A DNA stretch of 64,000 bases from JBCDCE01 sp039182515 (lineage in GTDB: Bacteria; Pseudomonadota; Alphaproteobacteria; Rhodobacterales; Rhodobacteraceae). The notes below the pieces were generated by a model. It was given only the letters and a program-made list of their open reading frames with translations. It was not told the origin of the DNA and searched no databases. This document shows, piece after piece, positions 51,784-61,160 of this stretch; positions within the stretch are counted from its first letter, which is position 1; every line of letters begins with the position of its first letter. Made by a program: the position numbers and the translations under genes. Location: the NCBI GenBank assembly GCA_039182515.1, contig JBCDCE010000008.1:13248-77247 (forward strand). Reading direction: 5' to 3'.

Positions 51784-52446
51784 ATGACTTTCTCAACAAC
51801 GCTTAAAGCAGGCGTCGCGGCTCTTAGCCTCTGTCTTGCATCACCTGTTACAGCCCAATCAAGCTTTGATTTGTCGCAGTTTAAATTTGGCAGCACACCA
51901 AGCGCCAAAACTGGGCTGTGCGACACGCGCTCCAGCGATCCTGATTTTGCGCCCTTCAATTGCGAACTCGTCGCGGAAGCGATGTGGAACAAAAACCCAA
52001 AGGCCTTGCGCAATCAATCGCGCGCCCAAGCCTTCGCTTATGTCAGCGCTTTTGCAAAAGCGATCCATGATCCTTCCATTGTTTGGAAGGTGAGCCCAGA
52101 TGTTTACGCAAATCTCGATCCGCGCGTGCCGCGCCAGCTTGAGCACATTGTCATTACCAAGCCCGATATCTTGATTGAGACGGCTGGGGCCCAGTGGAAC
52201 CAGTTTCTCAAAGGAGCAGAGGGCTTTCTGACAGCTCGAGACCGTGCTGTGCGCACGGACCAAATGGACCCCATTGGCGAGTTCTTCGCTCTGATGGGGG
52301 GGATGTCCATGCACCATCACCCGCTCACCCATGCACGAGACGCGGGCGCACAGGATGCCATGGTTTGGCTCGCGATCGCAGGCCAGGACCCAGCGGCTGC
52401 GTCGCAGTTCTACGACGGACTGCGCACCCTCGTTTACAGCTTTTAA
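51784..52446 (+). CDS. hypothetical exported protein
   Basis: 220 residues with a clean signal peptide ending PVTAQ. The mature part has two cysteines (GLCDTRSSD and FNCELVAEAM) that could form a disulfide bond, and a MGGMSMHHHPLTHARDAG stretch with four His that may bind metal. It is not a family I recognise. It starts a four-gene set (51784-55392) of exported or membrane proteins with short gaps, so it probably works in the cell envelope. Confidence 0.7.
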   Translation: MTFSTTLKAGVAALSLCLASPVTAQSSFDLSQFKFGSTPSAKTGLCDTRSSDPDFAPFNCELVAEAMWNKNPKALRNQSRAQAFAYVSAFAKAIHDPSIVWKVSPDVYANLDPRVPRQLEHIVITKPDILIETAGAQWNQFLKGAEGFLTARDRAVRTDQMDPIGEFFALMGGMSMHHHPLTHARDAGAQDAMVWLAIAGQDPAAASQFYDGLRTLVYSF

Positions 52447-52458
52447 GGAGATCTGAAG

Positions 52459-52989
52459 ATGACACCCAAAAAGACACTTCTCGTGATGGGCTGCACGCTT
52501 GTCCTGAGCCTTGGTGTTGCTCCGGCGGTTTCGATTACCGAGACCGCTGAGGCCCGCCCCGGCGGCATCAAAGGCGGGTTTAACAAAGCCGCTGGCGTGC
52601 CCAAGGCACCGGTTTTCAAAGCGGGTAAGAAGGGCGGTTTAGCGGGCGTGAAACCCGCAAAACCTGCCTTCAACAAAGCCTCCGGTGCCAAAGTTGGCGG
52701 CGGCGCAAAGGCTGGCGGCGCGAAAAGCGGAGGCAAAAAGAAAGGCCTTGCAGGCGTAAAGCCGGTTAAGCCGCTCTTTAACAAAGCCTCTGGTGCGAAA
52801 GCTCAAGGCGGCGGTGGTGGCAAGGGCCTCTTCCAGAAGCCTGCCAACCCGGGGTCTAGCCCAAAGCGGCTCAAGCCAATTTTCAACCCCGCCGCCAATC
52901 CTCCCAAGAAGCCTGGCAAGGGGGATCCGCCCCCCAATCCAAACGGGCCGAAGTTCCCAGCGCCAAAGTTCAAGCCACCCGGAATCTAA
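52459..52989 (+). CDS. small exported Lys/Gly/Pro-rich repeat protein
   Basis: 176 residues, preceded by AGGAG. A signal-like N-terminus (TLLVMGCTLVLSLGVAPAV) is followed by a highly basic, low-complexity region: GLAGVKPAKPAFNKASGAK and GLAGVKPVKPLFNKASGAK are two near-copies separated by KVGGGAKAGGAKSGGKKK. The end is Pro-rich (NPPKKPGKGDPPPNPNGP). No fold or family is recognised. Strong positive charge suggests binding to acidic polymers such as lipopolysaccharide, teichuronic-like sugars or DNA outside the cell. Confidence 0.7.
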   Translation: MTPKKTLLVMGCTLVLSLGVAPAVSITETAEARPGGIKGGFNKAAGVPKAPVFKAGKKGGLAGVKPAKPAFNKASGAKVGGGAKAGGAKSGGKKKGLAGVKPVKPLFNKASGAKAQGGGGGKGLFQKPANPGSSPKRLKPIFNPAANPPKKPGKGDPPPNPNGPKFPAPKFKPPGI

Positions 52990-53017
52990 TTGAATCAAGA
53001 GATAAAGGACAAGACAC

Positions 53018-54130
53018 ATGACACTGCACACCGATTTTAACACTGGCAAACTGGTGGAAGGCTCCATCGGTCAACCCCCCAAACCCCGCACACCTGAGAT
53101 TGATCCCAAGCGGATCAGACAGCTTTCGATTGTCCAAGGCCAAGCGGCTGCGCGCGAATATGCGAGCTCTGCGGCGGACCGCGTGAACGCCGGGCTTCAA
53201 GCCCGTACGGAAGCAACTTTGGCCGATGTTCGCGCCAAAATCGCGCATATTGAGGCCGACATTGCGCGCTTTCGTCAGGACGTTCAAACCCGCGGAGGCG
53301 TCTTTATGCGCCGCACCAACGTCTATGTCGCGCGCATGACGTTTTGGGAGCGCGTGCAATGCGCAGTTTATCTGTGCATGACCATCGTGGCCCTCGTCGT
53401 TGCGGTCTCTGTGGTTGCAGCCTTCATCTTGGCGGGCGCGGACTCGCTGGCTTTGGTCGAAAACCCCTGGCGCGCGGTGGGATATGCCTTTCCCATTGTG
53501 CTTTTTTCGAGCGCTTTGGCCTCTTGCTACCTCACCTTGAAGGACGACGAAGAGGTGATCGAGGCCCGCATTCAATCCTTGGTGCGTGTGGGCGTGATCG
53601 TCTTTGTCACCTGGCTCTTGCTCACAGGTATTGATTTCGTCTCACGTGCCGGAGGTATCAGTGGTGGCGCTGATCTCTTTGCGGTCAATCCCGATGATCC
53701 TTTTGCAGCTCCAGGCGCTGCAGAGGCTGGCATCACAGGGTTTTATAGCATCGTTGGGGCGCTCTTTCCGCAAAGCCTGACAGGCACGGTCTTGCTGACA
53801 ATGCATGTGCTCTCCGAAGTGATCCTTGCCGCGCTTTTGACCGCCAAAGTGATTTTGATGGATCGCAAACTGCGCGAACAGGCCGCCTATGAATGCCCCA
53901 AAGCTGTGAAGGCCCAAGAGCGCATCAACGAGCTCGAATTGGCCAAGACGGTGAAAAATGCGGCCGTCGGCCAGCTCACAGAGACCTTGGCGGAAATCGC
54001 CTCGATCAAAGCCAATGTGATCTCTGAGGTTACTTTGGGCAGCGCCACGCAAGAGTTCCACGCCAAATCCAGCGCGGAAAAAGCAGCCGCTCACGTTCGT
54101 CTCGAGCAAGCCAAAGAGGCGGTCTCATGA
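53018..54130 (+). CDS. hypothetical membrane protein with coiled-coil ends
   Basis: 370 residues. A soluble N-terminal coiled-coil part (residues 35-95), four or so membrane helices between 110 and 290 (VYLCMTIVALVVAVSVVAAFILA; AVGYAFPIVLFSSALASCYL; VGVIVFVTWLLLTGI; VLLTMHVLSEVILAALLTAK), then a charged helical tail (KVILMDRKLREQAAYECPKA onward) rich in Glu and Lys. No family recognised. It lies between the basic repeat protein and another exported protein, with a 4-base overlap to the open frame that follows. It may be the membrane platform of this unknown locus. Confidence 0.7.
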   Translation: MTLHTDFNTGKLVEGSIGQPPKPRTPEIDPKRIRQLSIVQGQAAAREYASSAADRVNAGLQARTEATLADVRAKIAHIEADIARFRQDVQTRGGVFMRRTNVYVARMTFWERVQCAVYLCMTIVALVVAVSVVAAFILAGADSLALVENPWRAVGYAFPIVLFSSALASCYLTLKDDEEVIEARIQSLVRVGVIVFVTWLLLTGIDFVSRAGGISGGADLFAVNPDDPFAAPGAAEAGITGFYSIVGALFPQSLTGTVLLTMHVLSEVILAALLTAKVILMDRKLREQAAYECPKAVKAQERINELELAKTVKNAAVGQLTETLAEIASIKANVISEVTLGSATQEFHAKSSAEKAAAHVRLEQAKEAVS

Positions 54131-54192
54131 TCGCCTCACATCTCCCAACCTTTCCACCCTTTCTAACACTTTTGACACCATTGGAGACCGCT

Positions 54193-55392
54193 ATGACACG
54201 TTTTTCTTCTCACACCAGCACCCTTGCCCTATCCGCTGCACTTATGCTCACGGCATCTATTGCCCAGGCCAAAGATCGGATTGTTGTTCTCAGCGATACC
54301 TTGCCACCCGAGGCTGCGAAGGTCAGCTACGTGCATGCTATGAGCGTCATGGGAGCCACGAAACCAGGCGACAGCGTGACCTTCATGAACGGCCCAACCG
54401 GCGAGATTATTGGCAAAGTTGAAGTGCCAGAGGGCCAAGATGGCGAGAAAATGCTGCGCTACAAGCAGCTTAAAGCCAAAGCCTTCGGCCCAACGATCAA
54501 CCGTCTAAAGGGTCATTTCAAATCTGCCATGAAGAGCGCCGAAACGCTTCCGAAAGACGCCGTTTCGATGCAAGTGAACTTCGCACAGACACTTGGTACC
54601 TTGGCCTATTTCGCCAAAGAAGAACCACAGGTGATCGTCTTGGGCAGCTCGCGCTTTTACGATCCGCGCTTGCCGGACTATTCCATGGCGCACAGCTTTC
54701 CGAATGAGGCGCATTGGATGTACGAGCCTTCCGCCACGCCTTTTGGCGCTGGAGGTCGCGCGGGGACCCTCGAGGGTGTGCAAATCCACTTCTGTGATCT
54801 GGATGCAGAGCACGTAAAACCCATGCAATTGCGCGGCTTGCACAAGGCTATCGGGTTGCAAGTGCAAGGGCATGGTGCGGAATTGGCCACCATTTCAACT
54901 TCGGTAAAAACCTGCGTGACCCGCGCGATTTCAGGAGATGCCTCTGGCATGGAAGTCTTTGAGTGGAATGGTCGCGATAAGGCCGTTAAAATCTACGACG
55001 CCCTTTTGACGGGGGAAGTTGCCCCGCGCCAGAAGGCCGAGCAGATCAAGCAAGTTGGTGGCTTGCCCATCAGTGACGCTGACAAGTCAGAACTTATCGC
55101 TCAGATCACAACCGGAAGCACAGTTTTGGCGGAAGTTGAGTTGCACGACACCGACAGCGAAGACGGTGATGTGGTGGCTCTTGTCTCAGGGTCGGTGCGC
55201 ATCAATGTGGCTTTGCGCAAAAAGCCTCAGAGAGTTTTTGTGCCGATCCGCAACGGCAAACTGACCATGGAAGGTGTGCGTGATGGCGGCGGTGGGATCA
55301 CCGTTGGTGTGCGCACCAAAGCCGACGACCGCCTCCGTTCCCCGGTGATGAAGGTTGGTCAGCAAATCGCTCTGCCGTTTGTGACGAGTTAA
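54193..55392 (+). CDS. hypothetical exported protein
   Basis: 399 residues from ATG 54193, supported by TTGGAGA at 6 bases and a clear signal peptide ending ASIAQA; the frame is open back to 54127. The mature start RIVVLSDTLPPEAAKVSYVHAM resembles the first strand of a von Willebrand A-like or similar alpha-beta domain, but the metal site DxSxS is not present. Further on come LATISTSVKTCVTRAISGD and a last, beta-rich third. No family is recognised with confidence. It ends the four-gene locus and is followed by a terminator. Confidence 0.7.
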   Translation: MTRFSSHTSTLALSAALMLTASIAQAKDRIVVLSDTLPPEAAKVSYVHAMSVMGATKPGDSVTFMNGPTGEIIGKVEVPEGQDGEKMLRYKQLKAKAFGPTINRLKGHFKSAMKSAETLPKDAVSMQVNFAQTLGTLAYFAKEEPQVIVLGSSRFYDPRLPDYSMAHSFPNEAHWMYEPSATPFGAGGRAGTLEGVQIHFCDLDAEHVKPMQLRGLHKAIGLQVQGHGAELATISTSVKTCVTRAISGDASGMEVFEWNGRDKAVKIYDALLTGEVAPRQKAEQIKQVGGLPISDADKSELIAQITTGSTVLAEVELHDTDSEDGDVVALVSGSVRINVALRKKPQRVFVPIRNGKLTMEGVRDGGGGITVGVRTKADDRLRSPVMKVGQQIALPFVTS

Positions 55393-55412
55393 AGTGTTAC
55401 CAATGCAGTGGG

Positions 55413-55441
55413 AGGGTCGGCCTTAGGGCCGGCCCTTTTTG
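55413..55441 (+). terminator. rho-independent terminator of the 51784-55392 locus
   Basis: AGGGTCGGC (55413-55421) pairs with GCCGGCCCT (55428-55436) over nine bases with one G-T pair, a 6-base loop and TTTTT after it. It lies 20 bases behind the stop codon of the last gene. Confidence 0.85.
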
Positions 55442-55518
55442 TTGTGAGCTCTTTGATCTGACGCAAGGCGCGGTTTATGGACCTGCAGAAGAGCTCGACA
55501 GATACACCACTTAAGGTG

Positions 55519-57138
55519 TTACTTTTCAGCTGCTGTGAAGACAGCGTGTACGCCCACCGAATGAGTCTGATCTTGCAAAACAAGATGCAGCTCTTCCCAA
55601 AACTCAGGGACAGCTTTGGTGCCTGTAAATCGATTGGCGGCGCGGCGCAAAGCGTCTTGGGAGGCGGTGGTTTCTATAGCGATGATGTGGTCGGCACCAA
55701 AGGGGGCCGTCACGCGCGTGTCGAACGACAAAATGTCGAGCGGATCGAGAACTTCTGGATCGTTATAAAGCCCGGATCGATCGATCTTAGGATAGCGCGG
55801 ATAAAGCCAATCGATCTGGCCATCAGCGGCCAAAAGCAAAAGCAAAATATGTGGTGAACTGCGCCCTGTTACCTGCATGCGCAGACGGTCGTCTTCGAGA
55901 TAGAGCGCGTCTCCAAAAGGAAATGTGACTTCAACATCCGAAAGCACGCCGCTGGCCTGAAGCGCGTTCACAGCCCGCATTTTGTTCAGCGTTGTCTGGA
56001 TTTGATCGCGCCAGTTGAAACCAACTTCTTGGGTCAAAGCGCGCAGCATATCGCCTGTACCACTTCGAATTTCACGCGCCTCAAAGTCGACAACGATGCC
56101 GCCTTGCTGAGCTTGATCAACAGGGCGCGCGCCCACAAACCCAGACAGATAGATCGACGTGAGATCTGGCCTGACAAAGGCCAAAGGCACCTCGTCTAGG
56201 AAGGCAAATTGCTTTGAAAAGGCGCTGTCATCAGGATTTGGCGGAGTTTTGAGGCTAAAGAGCTCGTCATCCAATTGGCCTGGTGGTGCGATGCGCGGTT
56301 TTTGCCGACCGTCAAGCAGCGTTTTGACTGTTCGGCGCACATAGGTTTCGAGCTCGCCTTTTGTGAGGCTGCCATCGCGGTTGAGATCAGCGCGTCCCCG
56401 CAACCCGTCAGCAAAGGCAAAGCTGAGCGCGCCGCGCACTTTGCCGTTGATGTTGATCTCTTCCACAAGTTCGTCGTCACCAACAGCTGCAAAGACAATG
56501 CTATTGCCGCCTCCTGTGCGTGCTGCTTGCGCCATTTCCCCGCGAGGCGGGGGCGACAAGGGGGGCAATGGATCTGCAATGATCCCGTCTTGGTCAAAAA
56601 ACCTGTATCCAAGCGAGCCTGCGGCACTGCGTGTTGCTGTGCCGGAATGGCAGCTGTCGGCAACAATAATATGTTCAATGTCAGAGCGCTGGGCGATCAT
56701 TGCTGCAATTTCGTCGTCGCGCAAACGTTCCCCGGCTTGAGGGCCTTCGGGCTTGTATCCTGCAAGCAGCAGGCTTTCATCGCGCCCGTCTCGTTCGGTT
56801 TCGGGATGTGCCGCGGGCTCCGAGCCACCGTGGCCCGCGAACGTGACGATGATGGTGTCGCCTGGCTCTGCCTGATCAATGTAGGATTGCCAGGTTGCCA
56901 AAATGCGCTCACGCGTTGCTTGCCCATCAATGAGCACTTTGAGCGCGCCAGGATCGGTGTCGCTAATGGCGGAGGCAATGTCGACGGCATCATTCACAGC
57001 GCCTCTGAGAGGCGTGATATGTTCATAGCGGTCAATCCCGATCACTAGGGCAAAGGTTTCCGCGTGCGGAGCTGTAACGCTTAGGGCAAACCCAGCAACA
57101 ACGCTGGTGATCAAGGGGCAAAAGCGCGGTAAGGTCAT
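55519..57138 (-). CDS. caspase-family (C14) peptidase, exported
   Basis: 539 residues. Signal peptide ending APHA, then a p20-like caspase domain: FALVIGIDRYEHITPLRGAVNDA, histidine in VTFAGHGG (H103) and cysteine in VADSCHSGTAT (C163). Both members of the catalytic dyad are present. An EF-hand-like loop DLNRDGSLTKGE follows at about residues 250-261. The C-terminal part (about 400-500) resembles the beta-rich domain that often follows bacterial caspases (ILLLLLAADGQIDWLYPRYP; DIEILSFDTRVTAPFG-like). The start overlaps the stop of the OmpA-like gene by ATGA. It is one of three C14 proteins in 8 kb. Confidence 0.88.
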   Translation of the reverse strand: MTLPRFCPLITSVVAGFALSVTAPHAETFALVIGIDRYEHITPLRGAVNDAVDIASAISDTDPGALKVLIDGQATRERILATWQSYIDQAEPGDTIIVTFAGHGGSEPAAHPETERDGRDESLLLAGYKPEGPQAGERLRDDEIAAMIAQRSDIEHIIVADSCHSGTATRSAAGSLGYRFFDQDGIIADPLPPLSPPPRGEMAQAARTGGGNSIVFAAVGDDELVEEININGKVRGALSFAFADGLRGRADLNRDGSLTKGELETYVRRTVKTLLDGRQKPRIAPPGQLDDELFSLKTPPNPDDSAFSKQFAFLDEVPLAFVRPDLTSIYLSGFVGARPVDQAQQGGIVVDFEAREIRSGTGDMLRALTQEVGFNWRDQIQTTLNKMRAVNALQASGVLSDVEVTFPFGDALYLEDDRLRMQVTGRSSPHILLLLLAADGQIDWLYPRYPKIDRSGLYNDPEVLDPLDILSFDTRVTAPFGADHIIAIETTASQDALRRAANRFTGTKAVPEFWEELHLVLQDQTHSVGVHAVFTAAEK

Positions 57139-58031
57139 TCGCGGATCAACACAACGCGGCGTTCCAATTGATGATGTTCCGCCGTGTCTTGGTCGACACC
57201 TGCTGGTGGAGGCATAATCCGCATGGTTTCTCCTAATCCTGCTACCGAGACTTTGCCGGTAAAGCCTTTTTCCACGAAGAAATCGCGCGCAGCTTCGGCG
57301 CGCTTGAGGCTTAGGGCAAGGTTGTAGCTATCGTCTCCTTTAGGATCCGTATGGCCCTCCAGCAAAATCGCGGGGGGATTGGCGGACAACAGATGCTCAA
57401 GCATTACTTGCGCGTTGCTTTCTCCACGTGGTGTCATTTCTGCGCTGTCAAAAACGTACTCGATTGGGAAAGGCAGCTCTTCCACAACAAATCCTCTAAC
57501 TTGCGTGCTGAAAATGCCGCCCATGTCTCCGCTGCGTGTGCGGGGTGCGCTCACCACCTCATCAGCTAAGGACACTGCCACAACCGCGCGGTCAAAGATT
57601 TCTTTGATTTCACTGTCGGAGGCGGCATGGCGGCTTGGGCCATCGTTGAGCTGATTGATCGCCAGTTGCAATTGGCGCGCTTCTTCGCTGCGGTCCCCTT
57701 GTGCGATCGCGACGTCTGCCAAAGCGACATAGGTGCGCCAATGCGAAAAGTAGCTGAGCGACCGTGTGAGCAATTGGGCTTTTTGCTCGGGAGTCGGAGC
57801 CTCTATGCCCGCCTGAAACGTCAGCCGCGCCACACCTTCGTCGAGCCAAAGCCGAAACGCATCGTCGCACTTTGGATCAATGGCGACACGCTCCTGAAGT
57901 GTTGCAGCCGTTGTTCGATCTTGAGCCTCAATGGCCGCAATCGCTGAGGCGCGGTCCGGACAAGCGACAGCGTGTAGCGTGCCGGTAAGCACAATGAAAG
58001 CGGCAAAAGTGAGTTTATGAAAAAGGGGCAT
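57135..58031 (-). CDS. OmpA-domain protein
   Basis: 298 residues. Signal peptide ending AVACP, then a helical region of about 130 residues similar to TPR-like pairs (SYFSHWRTYVALADVAIAQG). The C-terminal OmpA peptidoglycan-binding domain has PIEYVFDSAEMTPRGESNA, LLEGHTDPKGDDSYNLALSL, KRAEAARDFFVEKG and the final HHQLERRVVLIRE. It would anchor a periplasmic complex to the cell wall. It lies between two caspase genes on the same strand, 36 bases after one and overlapping the next. Confidence 0.9.
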   Translation of the reverse strand: MPLFHKLTFAAFIVLTGTLHAVACPDRASAIAAIEAQDRTTAATLQERVAIDPKCDDAFRLWLDEGVARLTFQAGIEAPTPEQKAQLLTRSLSYFSHWRTYVALADVAIAQGDRSEEARQLQLAINQLNDGPSRHAASDSEIKEIFDRAVVAVSLADEVVSAPRTRSGDMGGIFSTQVRGFVVEELPFPIEYVFDSAEMTPRGESNAQVMLEHLLSANPPAILLEGHTDPKGDDSYNLALSLKRAEAARDFFVEKGFTGKVSVAGLGETMRIMPPPAGVDQDTAEHHQLERRVVLIRE

Positions 58032-58067
58032 GGCGATAAGTCCTAAACTCTTTGGATCGAAAATGCG

Positions 58068-60128
58068 TTAGGGGATGATTTCATAGTCAAGAATGGCAGC
58101 GTGCCAGCGCAAAGGACGCGCTCCCAGATCGTCCAAAGTGGATTGATTGAGTGCTTCTGCCAGTGAGACGAGGTGGGCCCGCGCGTCCGCCACGGGCTCA
58201 AGGTTAACATTTGACGGAATGAGCGCGGCCACATCTAAGCTCTCGTCTTCCACCAAAAGTGCAATCAAATGCCCGGTGCCGGCAGGTTCGACCACACGAA
58301 TTTGCATCGGCCGACCGTTTCTGCTCAAGGCATTTGGAATTTCGAGCGACCAGCTCTGGCCCAGTTTTTCGGCATTTGTTGGGCTCAAGGGCGACGGAAA
58401 GATCTGGAAGAGCTCGCCTTTTGGATTGAAGTCGAAAATTGCGATTTGACCACCGGCTTGAGCGTTGACGTCAAATGAAATGACATCGCCAATTTTCAAG
58501 CGTCGCGATGGTCTGATTGAGAGCTTAACCAAAGAAGCGTCACCCGGCGTGAAAAGGTCTTCAAGCAGAGCTTTGTCGTTTAGAACCACCTGTGGCTCTT
58601 GCATCGGGGTGTCGTCAAAGGACGGGGCTGATCCTGTTGTGATGTCGCCGGATGCAAGCGCGCTGGGGGCAGGGGCAGCAAGTTTTGGATCCGTCAGCGG
58701 GTTTGTCACGCTGATATTTGGGTCTTGAGAGGTCACCGGCGGGCTCAGCGTTTGGCCACTAAGGCCTGCTGTAACTGTTGGGCTTGACTCATTTTGGACG
58801 GGTTGGGGCGAAGTTAAGAGCTGCGATGCGCTAACGCCAGACCCAGGCGCCGCTTGCGTCTGTGGTGTAGAAGGAAGGGCGGATTGCGTTGTATTTTGGC
58901 TCAGCGATGTGTCATCGGTGCTGGGTTGCGTTGATGTGCTCAAGTTTGGCGTGGTGAGTGTGCCAACCGTTTCCACAGGGCTTGGAGGGGTATTGCCCAA
59001 AATAGGTGAGGGTTCCGGCTGAGGCTTAGGGTTGGTCTGTGGTGCAGGCTCTGACGTAGGGTCGGTAAGCGTCGCGCTTTCGGCTGTCTGAGTTTCGTTG
59101 CCAGAAGAGTTTGGCAAAACTGGCTCAGGTTGGGGAGGCGCTTCAATGACAGGTGTGATGGGGCTTGTGCTTTGAACAAACTGAGGAGCGCTCACGTCAG
59201 AAAAAAGGGCCCCACGCTCGATAACGCCGCTAAACTCTGGGGTAAGCCGCCCTTTGTTGCTCGTTTGGCAAAGCGAGGATCTTGCGCAATGCGCGGCTGA
59301 TTTTTGGCGTACAAAGTGCAAAAGCTCAGAGTTTGAAATACGTCCGTTGCGATTGAGGTCAGCTTTTTTTTGGGACAGCCCTTCAAGGAAGGCCCGTGTG
59401 AAAACGCCACCCTTTGGCACCTCCAAAGCCACTTCTTCGGCTGCAACAGCCGACCAAATGTCCATATGTTTTTGAGCCGGAAAGAAGGTTGCGGAGCGCG
59501 TTGTAGCCCGAGGCGCAGAAGTACTCAGGCCTTCCAGCGCAGGGTGAAGGACTTCGGGTATTTCCGGCAGGTCAGAGGGGTACCAGCGCGCAATTTCATC
59601 TGTCCCAAGCGAGGAGCGCGTGATCGAGCCGGAATGGCACGCGTCGATCACCACAAGGATACGGCGGTCTGGGAAGGCTTCAAATAAAATGCGGAGTTCA
59701 TCGTCTCGGATTACCCAAGCCGCTTTTGGCTTCTTGACGTCCGCGGTGATCAAAACTTCGTCGAGTTTATCATCAATCTCGTCGCCGTTGCGATCTTTCA
59801 CCCGGTACCCATGACCGGCAAAGTAAAAAATAACGCGATCTCCTGGCTTTGAGCGATGCTTCAGATCTTGGATGAGTGTTTTGATAATAGCGTCGGTGGT
59901 TGCCGCACCATCCAAAAGCAAAGTGATTTGATCTTTGCGAAGACCTTCGGAGCGTTGCAAAAAGTCATAAAAGGCTAAGGCATCTGGTTTGGCGCCATTG
60001 AGTTTGCTGTCGGGAGAGTAGGGGTGGTCATTTATCCCCACGACGACGGCCCGATCTTCTGCCTGTACCAAGGGTGCCAAAAGGATCAGAAAGAAGGCTG
60101 TAAGCCAGCGCGTCGTCGTTTTTCTCAT
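58068..60128 (-). CDS. caspase-family (C14) peptidase with Pro/Thr/Ser-rich linker and DUF4384-like domain
   Basis: 686 residues from ATG 60128, one base after the preceding stop; signal peptide ending PLVQA. Caspase domain: RAVVVGINDHPYSPDSKLNG, dyad H106 in FYFAGHGY and C164 in VIDACHSGSITR. An EF-hand-like loop (DLNRNGRISNSE) follows. Then about 230 residues rich in Pro, Thr, Ser and Gln, probably an extended linker across the periplasm, and a C-terminal DUF4384-like domain (RRLKIGDVISFDVNAQAGGQ, ELFQIFPSPLSP). A cell-envelope location with protease activity is likely; targets are unknown. Confidence 0.88.
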   Translation of the reverse strand: MRKTTTRWLTAFFLILLAPLVQAEDRAVVVGINDHPYSPDSKLNGAKPDALAFYDFLQRSEGLRKDQITLLLDGAATTDAIIKTLIQDLKHRSKPGDRVIFYFAGHGYRVKDRNGDEIDDKLDEVLITADVKKPKAAWVIRDDELRILFEAFPDRRILVVIDACHSGSITRSSLGTDEIARWYPSDLPEIPEVLHPALEGLSTSAPRATTRSATFFPAQKHMDIWSAVAAEEVALEVPKGGVFTRAFLEGLSQKKADLNRNGRISNSELLHFVRQKSAAHCARSSLCQTSNKGRLTPEFSGVIERGALFSDVSAPQFVQSTSPITPVIEAPPQPEPVLPNSSGNETQTAESATLTDPTSEPAPQTNPKPQPEPSPILGNTPPSPVETVGTLTTPNLSTSTQPSTDDTSLSQNTTQSALPSTPQTQAAPGSGVSASQLLTSPQPVQNESSPTVTAGLSGQTLSPPVTSQDPNISVTNPLTDPKLAAPAPSALASGDITTGSAPSFDDTPMQEPQVVLNDKALLEDLFTPGDASLVKLSIRPSRRLKIGDVISFDVNAQAGGQIAIFDFNPKGELFQIFPSPLSPTNAEKLGQSWSLEIPNALSRNGRPMQIRVVEPAGTGHLIALLVEDESLDVAALIPSNVNLEPVADARAHLVSLAEALNQSTLDDLGARPLRWHAAILDYEIIP

Positions 60129-60129
60129 A

Positions 60130-60795
60130 TCAATCTTCACTTGCCATAATAAGTTTTTCATGTGCGGTCCAAAGGGACGTTGAATAGGCTTGTACAAATT
60201 CTGGAATGGGCTCGATGGGCACACGGCGCGGATCAACGTTGAGAGATCCTTCATCCATGGCGCTCATAGCGGGCACTAAAATACGGGCCTTTATAAGGGC
60301 TGTTAAAAGATCACGCACGTTGCGCGCTGCACCGAAATCAAGAAGGTTGCTTAGATCCTGAACGGTAAAGACGGCCCGTCCGCAATGCTTCACCATTTCG
60401 CGGATTTGAGCCATGCGAAGGCAGCTGAAAATCAGTTTCTTCCGTTCTGCTGGGGACTTGTCGATCAATCCCTTTTTGATGTCGTCGCGGACTTTATCGT
60501 TGTGGGCATCGAGTAAGACTTCGACCTTCTCGGGCGTGTTACAGTTGTGGACGTCGAGGGAGACGTAGAATTGAGCGAGATTGATGAGATAGTCGTGAAA
60601 GTCTTTTCGGTGAATGAAATCAAAGTCTTTGTGAATGAGGTCTTTGGGGAAGGACTCTATGCCAGTGTTTTTCTTGATCAGCGCCCGCACCTCATCAAGG
60701 AAGGCGTCTTCCGCCTCTAGCTGAGCTTCTAGGAACCGAAACGCGGCCTGCTTATCGAGCTGGGCTGGATTAAGATCCCGTGTCGTGGTGCTCAT
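60130..60795 (-). CDS. hypothetical protein upstream of the caspase operon
   Basis: 221 residues from ATG 60795, chosen because AAGGA stands 5 bases before it; the frame extends to 60963 without ribosome sites. Cytosolic, no signal. Helical, with the segments DFIHRKDFHDYLINLAQFYVS and KHCGRAVFTVQDLSNLLDFG; the last part (NVRDLLTALIKARILVPAM) has the look of a winged-helix DNA-binding fold. I do not recognise a family. As the first gene of the minus-strand caspase operon it may be its regulator, perhaps acting at the palindrome at 60979-61009. That link is inference. Confidence 0.65.
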   Translation of the reverse strand: MSTTTRDLNPAQLDKQAAFRFLEAQLEAEDAFLDEVRALIKKNTGIESFPKDLIHKDFDFIHRKDFHDYLINLAQFYVSLDVHNCNTPEKVEVLLDAHNDKVRDDIKKGLIDKSPAERKKLIFSCLRMAQIREMVKHCGRAVFTVQDLSNLLDFGAARNVRDLLTALIKARILVPAMSAMDEGSLNVDPRRVPIEPIPEFVQAYSTSLWTAHEKLIMASED

Positions 60796-60978
60796 ACTGG
60801 TCCTTGTGCGGTTCGCCGTTTTTGCTTGACCGCCTTCAATTAGTCTAAGGTCGTTCTTTTTCATTCTAACGCGAATGCGTGCTGGAAAATGACTCGTTGC
60901 GCTGGATAAATCGTACGACATTGTTGGGTCTCTTTGCTGATTTCGGCAAGTAGAAAAGAGCACAAAGAGGATGCGAAG

Positions 60979-61009
60979 AGGTGTTTGTGCAAAATTTGCA
61001 CAAACACCT
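60979..61009. promoter_or_regulatory. 31-bp near-perfect palindrome between divergent caspase operons
   Basis: Arms AGGTGTTTGTGCAAA (60979-60993) and its exact reverse complement (60995-61009) around a single A. It lies in the 365-base gene-free stretch 60796-61160 that separates the two divergent gene sets and is likely their shared operator or a hairpin in one of the leaders. I see nothing else distinct in the stretch. Confidence 0.8.
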
Positions 61010-61160
61010 TTGCGATGGATGTGATGTATAACTTGAGGTCAGCGCGCAAAAATACGTGCAAGACAAGAAAAGTCTGTTGAGAAGTGCCTTTAAGGCCTTT
61101 CAGCGAATTGACTCAAAGGGGGCCTCGCTTATCATCGGGGCATAGAATTAGGGGAATTGC

